NCBI RefSeq assembly: GCF_021043375.1
Contig: NZ_JAJNDV010000005.1
Span: 186,001-250,000 of the forward strand
Direction: 5' to 3'
Source of the DNA: Sphingomonas sp. IC-56
GTDB lineage: Bacteria; Pseudomonadota; Alphaproteobacteria; Sphingomonadales; Sphingomonadaceae
Length of the DNA stretch: 64,000 nt
The stretch's first letter is position 1. Every line of letters starts with the position of its first letter. Below, piece after piece: positions 61,180-64,000 of the stretch. Position numbers and translations under genes: made by a program. The notes beneath the pieces were generated by a model that worked only from the letters and a program-made list of their open reading frames with translations, was not told the DNA's origin and searched no databases.

Positions 61180-62916
61180 TCAGGCACCCGCGTCGAGCAG
61201 GTTCCCGATCGAGCCCGCCGGACTGGCGTCCGGGATGGCACCCATGGCTGCGCTGAGCGTCGCGGGATTGGCGTCGCCGGGTTTGCCCGTGAGGACATCG
61301 AAAGCCTGGCCGCTGGGCAGTGTCTTGAAGGCGCCGATATAACGAGCGCGCAGCTTGTGGAGCCGGCCCTCATCCCCGATCATGCCGAGCGCTACCGCCT
61401 GGCGCAGCACCGCCGCCTGCTGTGGCTGAGTCATGCCTTGCGGGGAGGGTAGGCTGGCTTCATTCTCGGTTACGAACCCGCCCCAATCTTTGGAACGCCA
61501 ATGAAGCTCCGCCTTTACCGCGGCGCCGCCGGGTACGCCTTCAAGCGCGGCCATGGCGGCGGCATCGCGGCCGAGCTTGTGGAGCGCGATGGCTTCCATG
61601 CGCTTGCGGTCCTGGCGCATGGCGTCCGAATAGCTGGGCTGTTCGGTGTCCTGCAGGATCTTGAGCGCGCGATCTGGCCTGTTGGCGAGGATCTGAAGCG
61701 AGGCGACCTTCACCGACAAGGGACCCTGCGCGACATCCTGCGCACGCTGCGTCAGCTGATATTGCAGCAATTCGGCAGCGCGGCCGTACAGACCGGCTTC
61801 GCCGAGGCGATCGGCGAGATGCAGGACCAGCAAGTCGCCCTCGGCACCGCCAGGCGCCAGCTCGCGATAGTCCCAGTAGAGCCCAGCTGCGTCGGCGAGC
61901 GGAACGCCACTGCCTGGGGCCAAGATTGCGGCCATCTGCGTTTGAACGGTTGCGAGCATCGGTGCCGCTTCCCTGCCGAGCTTGTAATAGCGGAACAGGG
62001 TGGCGCCGGCGCGAAGCTGGCCGCTTAGATCATGCGCATCACTTGCGAGCTTGAAGGACAGGCGCAGCGCCTGTTCCTCGACTGGGCCGCCGCGCCAGCG
62101 ATAGCGTAGTTCATCGAGTTGCTTCTGCGCCGTCTTCGGATCGATCTTACCGGCGGCGAGCTGCGACTGAGTGAGTGCCAGGTCCGCCTCTGCCGCTACT
62201 TCGGGCGAACCGCTGCGCTTGGCGCGCTCAAGGAGAAGCTTGCCGCCGTCGAGATCGCCGGCAGCGAGAAGGGCGCGGCCGCGCAGCAGGTTGGCGTCGG
62301 GGTTCTGTTCGCTGAAGAGCTTGAGCCAGGCGAGCGCAGGCTGAGGCTGATTGGTGTCGATCGCGGCGCGCGCGGCGGCAAGGACGAAAGGCGCACGGTC
62401 GTTGGGCGCGCGACCGTTGATCGCGGGCAGGGCGCAGTTGATCTGTCCGACCGCCGCAGGGGCCGAGCCGAGATGCGCGAGCGCGCGCAGGCGCCAGGCA
62501 CAAGCTTCCGGATTTGCGGCAAGATCGGGATTGCCCATCGCTTCGACCGCGTCGGCGTCGCGGCCGAGCAGCGTCAAGGCGACTCCGCGTGCGAGCTGAT
62601 ACGGCAGGACGAGTTTCAGATCCTCGTCGCTCTCAGCCATGACATCGAGCACACCGAGTGCTTCGGCCCCGCGTTCCTTGGCGAGCAGGCCGAGCGCGAA
62701 GTTCCAGCGCGCTGCCTGGCGCTTGGCCGGGGCGACGGTGGCGAGCAGGTCCCAGGCCTTTTGCCCGGTCTCACCGTGCCAGCCGGCGCCGCCGGTGATC
62801 GGCGGCAGTTCGGCGAGTTCAGCGGCGAAAGGTGGGAGGGCGCTGATGCTCGCCGGTTGTGCGGCGGGCGTGACGGCAGCGGCGGTGGCGCTGAGCGCGA
62901 GAAGGGCAGTGCGCAT
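61180..62916 (-). CDS. Periplasmic TPR-like protein of the flagellar cluster
   Basis: The 578-residue protein starts with a signal peptide (MRTALLALSATAAAVTPAAQ) and is built of helical hairpins like TPR repeats: AALGVLDVMAESDEDL-type units, PALAWLKLFSEQNPDANLLR, YGRAAELLQYQLTQRA. No catalytic domain is visible. It sits between a small membrane protein and the hook operon, so it probably assists motor or envelope assembly in the periplasm. Function unknown. Confidence 0.75.
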   Translation of the reverse strand: MRTALLALSATAAAVTPAAQPASISALPPFAAELAELPPITGGAGWHGETGQKAWDLLATVAPAKRQAARWNFALGLLAKERGAEALGVLDVMAESDEDLKLVLPYQLARGVALTLLGRDADAVEAMGNPDLAANPEACAWRLRALAHLGSAPAAVGQINCALPAINGRAPNDRAPFVLAAARAAIDTNQPQPALAWLKLFSEQNPDANLLRGRALLAAGDLDGGKLLLERAKRSGSPEVAAEADLALTQSQLAAGKIDPKTAQKQLDELRYRWRGGPVEEQALRLSFKLASDAHDLSGQLRAGATLFRYYKLGREAAPMLATVQTQMAAILAPGSGVPLADAAGLYWDYRELAPGGAEGDLLVLHLADRLGEAGLYGRAAELLQYQLTQRAQDVAQGPLSVKVASLQILANRPDRALKILQDTEQPSYSDAMRQDRKRMEAIALHKLGRDAAAMAALEGVPGGAAVKAELHWRSKDWGGFVTENEASLPSPQGMTQPQQAAVLRQAVALGMIGDEGRLHKLRARYIGAFKTLPSGQAFDVLTGKPGDANPATLSAAMGAIPDASPAGSIGNLLDAGA

Positions 62917-63140
62917 CAGCCGAGCCCGAGCGGGCGAATGATGGCGATGGCGACCCCGCCGATCGCGCAGGCGATCACGAACAGCGCGGCGCCCAGGATC
63001 GGCAGGCCCTGCTTGGCAGGAGCGGGCAGCGCAAGCTGCGGCACTGCTGCATCGGTAGGCGCGTCGGTGCGGCGCATCTGGGGCGACTGGCTGCCGTCCG
63101 AGACCACGCGCATTTTTCCGGGGCGTTGATCAAAGCTCAA
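62916..63140 (-). CDS. Small single-pass membrane protein of the flagellar cluster
   Basis: The 74-residue protein starts at a TTG (AGGTG upstream) and has a soluble Pro/Ala-rich N-terminal half and one membrane segment near the end (ILGAALFVIACAIGGVAIAI). Its stop overlaps the TPR gene start, so they are coupled. The N-terminus should face the cytoplasm. Function unknown. Confidence 0.68.
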   Translation of the reverse strand: MSFDQRPGKMRVVSDGSQSPQMRRTDAPTDAAVPQLALPAPAKQGLPILGAALFVIACAIGGVAIAIIRPLGLG

Positions 63141-63166
63141 GGAAACACCTGCTAACAGTTTCTCCT

Positions 63167-63172
63167 ATTATA
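63167..63172 (-). promoter_or_regulatory. -10-like box (CTCTATAAT) before the small membrane protein gene
   Basis: TATAAT on the minus strand preceded by CTC lies 26 bases before the TTG start. It is the third copy of this nine-base string in the flagellar region. Confidence 0.5.
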
Positions 63173-63216
63173 GAGGATTGGCAGTCTAAGCGGCTGCCCG
63201 GTTACAGGAGATTGGT

Positions 63217-63633
63217 GTGCGTAACGGGACCATGGCAGCGCTGGCGCTGACGGCTGCGGTGATGCCGCTGCCGGGCGGGGGCGATGCGCGGGCGTCGGGT
63301 GGCGGCGGGGGTGGGGCCGAGGGCCTCAACCTGGTGACGATGGAGCAGGTGGTCGTGCCGATCATCGATGCTGATCGGGTGAGCGGATCGCTGCGCTTCA
63401 AGCTGGTGCTGGAAGCGGCCAATGCCGAAGCTGCTGCGAAGGCGACTGCGGAGATGCCGATGCTGCGGCAGGCGAGCGTTGCTGCCGGACTGGAGTTCGC
63501 GCGGCTGAATGCTTCGGGTCTGAGGGCAGTGGATGCCGAGGAGCTGGACCATGACCTGACTGCCGCGTTGAAGATTGCCGAGCCGGGCATTTCGCGGGTG
63601 CTGATCGTCGAGGTTTCCGCCTCGTCCAGCTGA
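63217..63633 (+). CDS. Unknown exported protein of the flagellar cluster, FliL-like pattern
   Basis: The 138-residue protein starts at a GTG behind AGGAG. A hydrophobic N-terminus (MAALALTAAVMPLPG) and a Gly-rich linker precede a compact domain with VVVPIIDADRVSGSLRFKLV and a C-terminal SRVLIVEVSAS. The alternating pattern is like the periplasmic domain of FliL, but the match is weak. It probably acts near the motor. Confidence 0.6.
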   Translation: MRNGTMAALALTAAVMPLPGGGDARASGGGGGGAEGLNLVTMEQVVVPIIDADRVSGSLRFKLVLEAANAEAAAKATAEMPMLRQASVAAGLEFARLNASGLRAVDAEELDHDLTAALKIAEPGISRVLIVEVSASSS

Positions 63634-63661
63634 GGCAACTATCTGGTAGACGCGGAAAAAG

Positions 63662-63697
63662 AAAAGGCCGGAGTGGATACTCCGGCCTTTTCGTTTT
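63662..63697. terminator. Bidirectional terminator
   Basis: AAAAGGCCGGAGT pairs perfectly with ACTCCGGCCTTTT around a GGAT loop, then CGTTTTT. It separates the convergent gene ends. Confidence 0.95.
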
Positions 63698-63710
63698 TCA
63701 GGTCAATGGC

Positions 63711-64000
63711 TTAGCGCGCCTTTGGCGGCTTTGCGCCTGTAGCCGCGACCTGTGGCCGACCGGCGCTGCGGCGGGCGAGGGCCATGGAAAGCGCGGCGGC
63801 GCCCTTGGGCGTCATGGCGGCGAGGATCATGGCGGTCGAACGCTCACGCATGCGCTGCGCGACCTTCATCTGCACTTCCATGTCGAGCTGTTCGAACACC
63901 ACCGCGGCTTTGGCAGGCTTCATCGCCTGATAGATGCGGGCGAGTTCATCGAACTGCGCTTCGGGCGCCTCGGCCTGGCCGTTGGCGGCGGTCTGCGTCG
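63711..64000 (-). CDS. MotE-like flagellar protein, C-terminal part (partial)
   Basis: The frame is open to the right window edge and gives 95 residues. LARIYQAMKPAKAAVVFEQL followed by MKVAQRMRERSTAMILAAM is the MgtE-N-like helical repeat of MotE proteins, which chaperone the motor protein MotC or help motor assembly in alphaproteobacteria. A basic tail ends GAKPPKAR. The start lies outside the window. Confidence 0.75.
   Translation of the reverse strand, partial: TQTAANGQAEAPEAQFDELARIYQAMKPAKAAVVFEQLDMEVQMKVAQRMRERSTAMILAAMTPKGAAALSMALARRSAGRPQVAATGAKPPKAR

Noticed and set aside
1..64000. CRISPR arrays, tRNA or rRNA genes
   Set aside because: No regular direct-repeat array, tRNA cloverleaf or rRNA segment was recognised on either strand.

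Overview
The window is GC-rich, densely coded DNA that fits a sphingomonad (Sphingomonas-type alphaproteobacterium). Supporting signs are a TonB-dependent receptor tail, a Caulobacter-type oxidative D-xylose gene set (xylX, xylB, xylC), FlbT-type flagellar control, HWE/HisKA_2 kinases, and a dispersed palindromic repeat of the kind common in these genomes. No rRNA, tRNA or CRISPR array was seen.

Layout. 1-3.9 kb: the end of a TonB receptor gene, then a GH9 cellulase and a royal-jelly/Yellow-family protein transcribed divergently, and a small DUF6496-like protein. 4.1-9.9 kb: a sensory operon (hybrid kinase with three receiver domains, CheR, HWE kinase). 9.9-27.1 kb: a complete-looking leftward operon for an extracellular contractile injection system (eCIS): terminator protein, sheath, two tubes, LysM adaptor, VgrG spike, PAAR tip, gp25, baseplate J proteins, AAA+ ATPase and tape measure. 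One baseplate gene is cut by an in-frame amber codon. 27.3-33.5 kb: a large PAS/GAF hybrid kinase, an AlkB-type oxygenase, an ArsR regulator and a P-loop kinase. 33.6-43.5 kb: a LacI-type regulator, a sugar transporter, a trypsin-like autotransporter and the xylX-xylB-xylC operon. The same 10-bp box, AGCGGTACCA, lies just upstream of the GH9 gene, the transporter and xylX, so these probably form one pentose regulon.

43.6-51.4 kb: a 7.2-kb mobile element inserted inside a thymidylate kinase (tmk) gene, within the P-loop codons. The first nine host codons (MGKLIAIEG) lie at the right end and the rest of the gene (from ADGVGKNT) at the left end. The element encodes three tyrosine recombinases, a coiled-coil accessory protein and its own complete dTMP kinase. 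That kinase is translationally coupled to the host start codon. At the other end the element supplies a strong ribosome-binding site and a new N-terminus in frame with the truncated host enzyme. An element that disrupts a normally essential function and carries a replacement is the most striking system in the window.

51.5-64 kb: a sigma factor and flagellar genes (peptidoglycan hydrolase, fliJ, fliI, flbT, flgE, flgK, flgL, a TPR protein, two small unknowns, a motE-like gene). Four TATAAT boxes, three of them CTCTATAAT, lie in the intergenic regions of this cluster.
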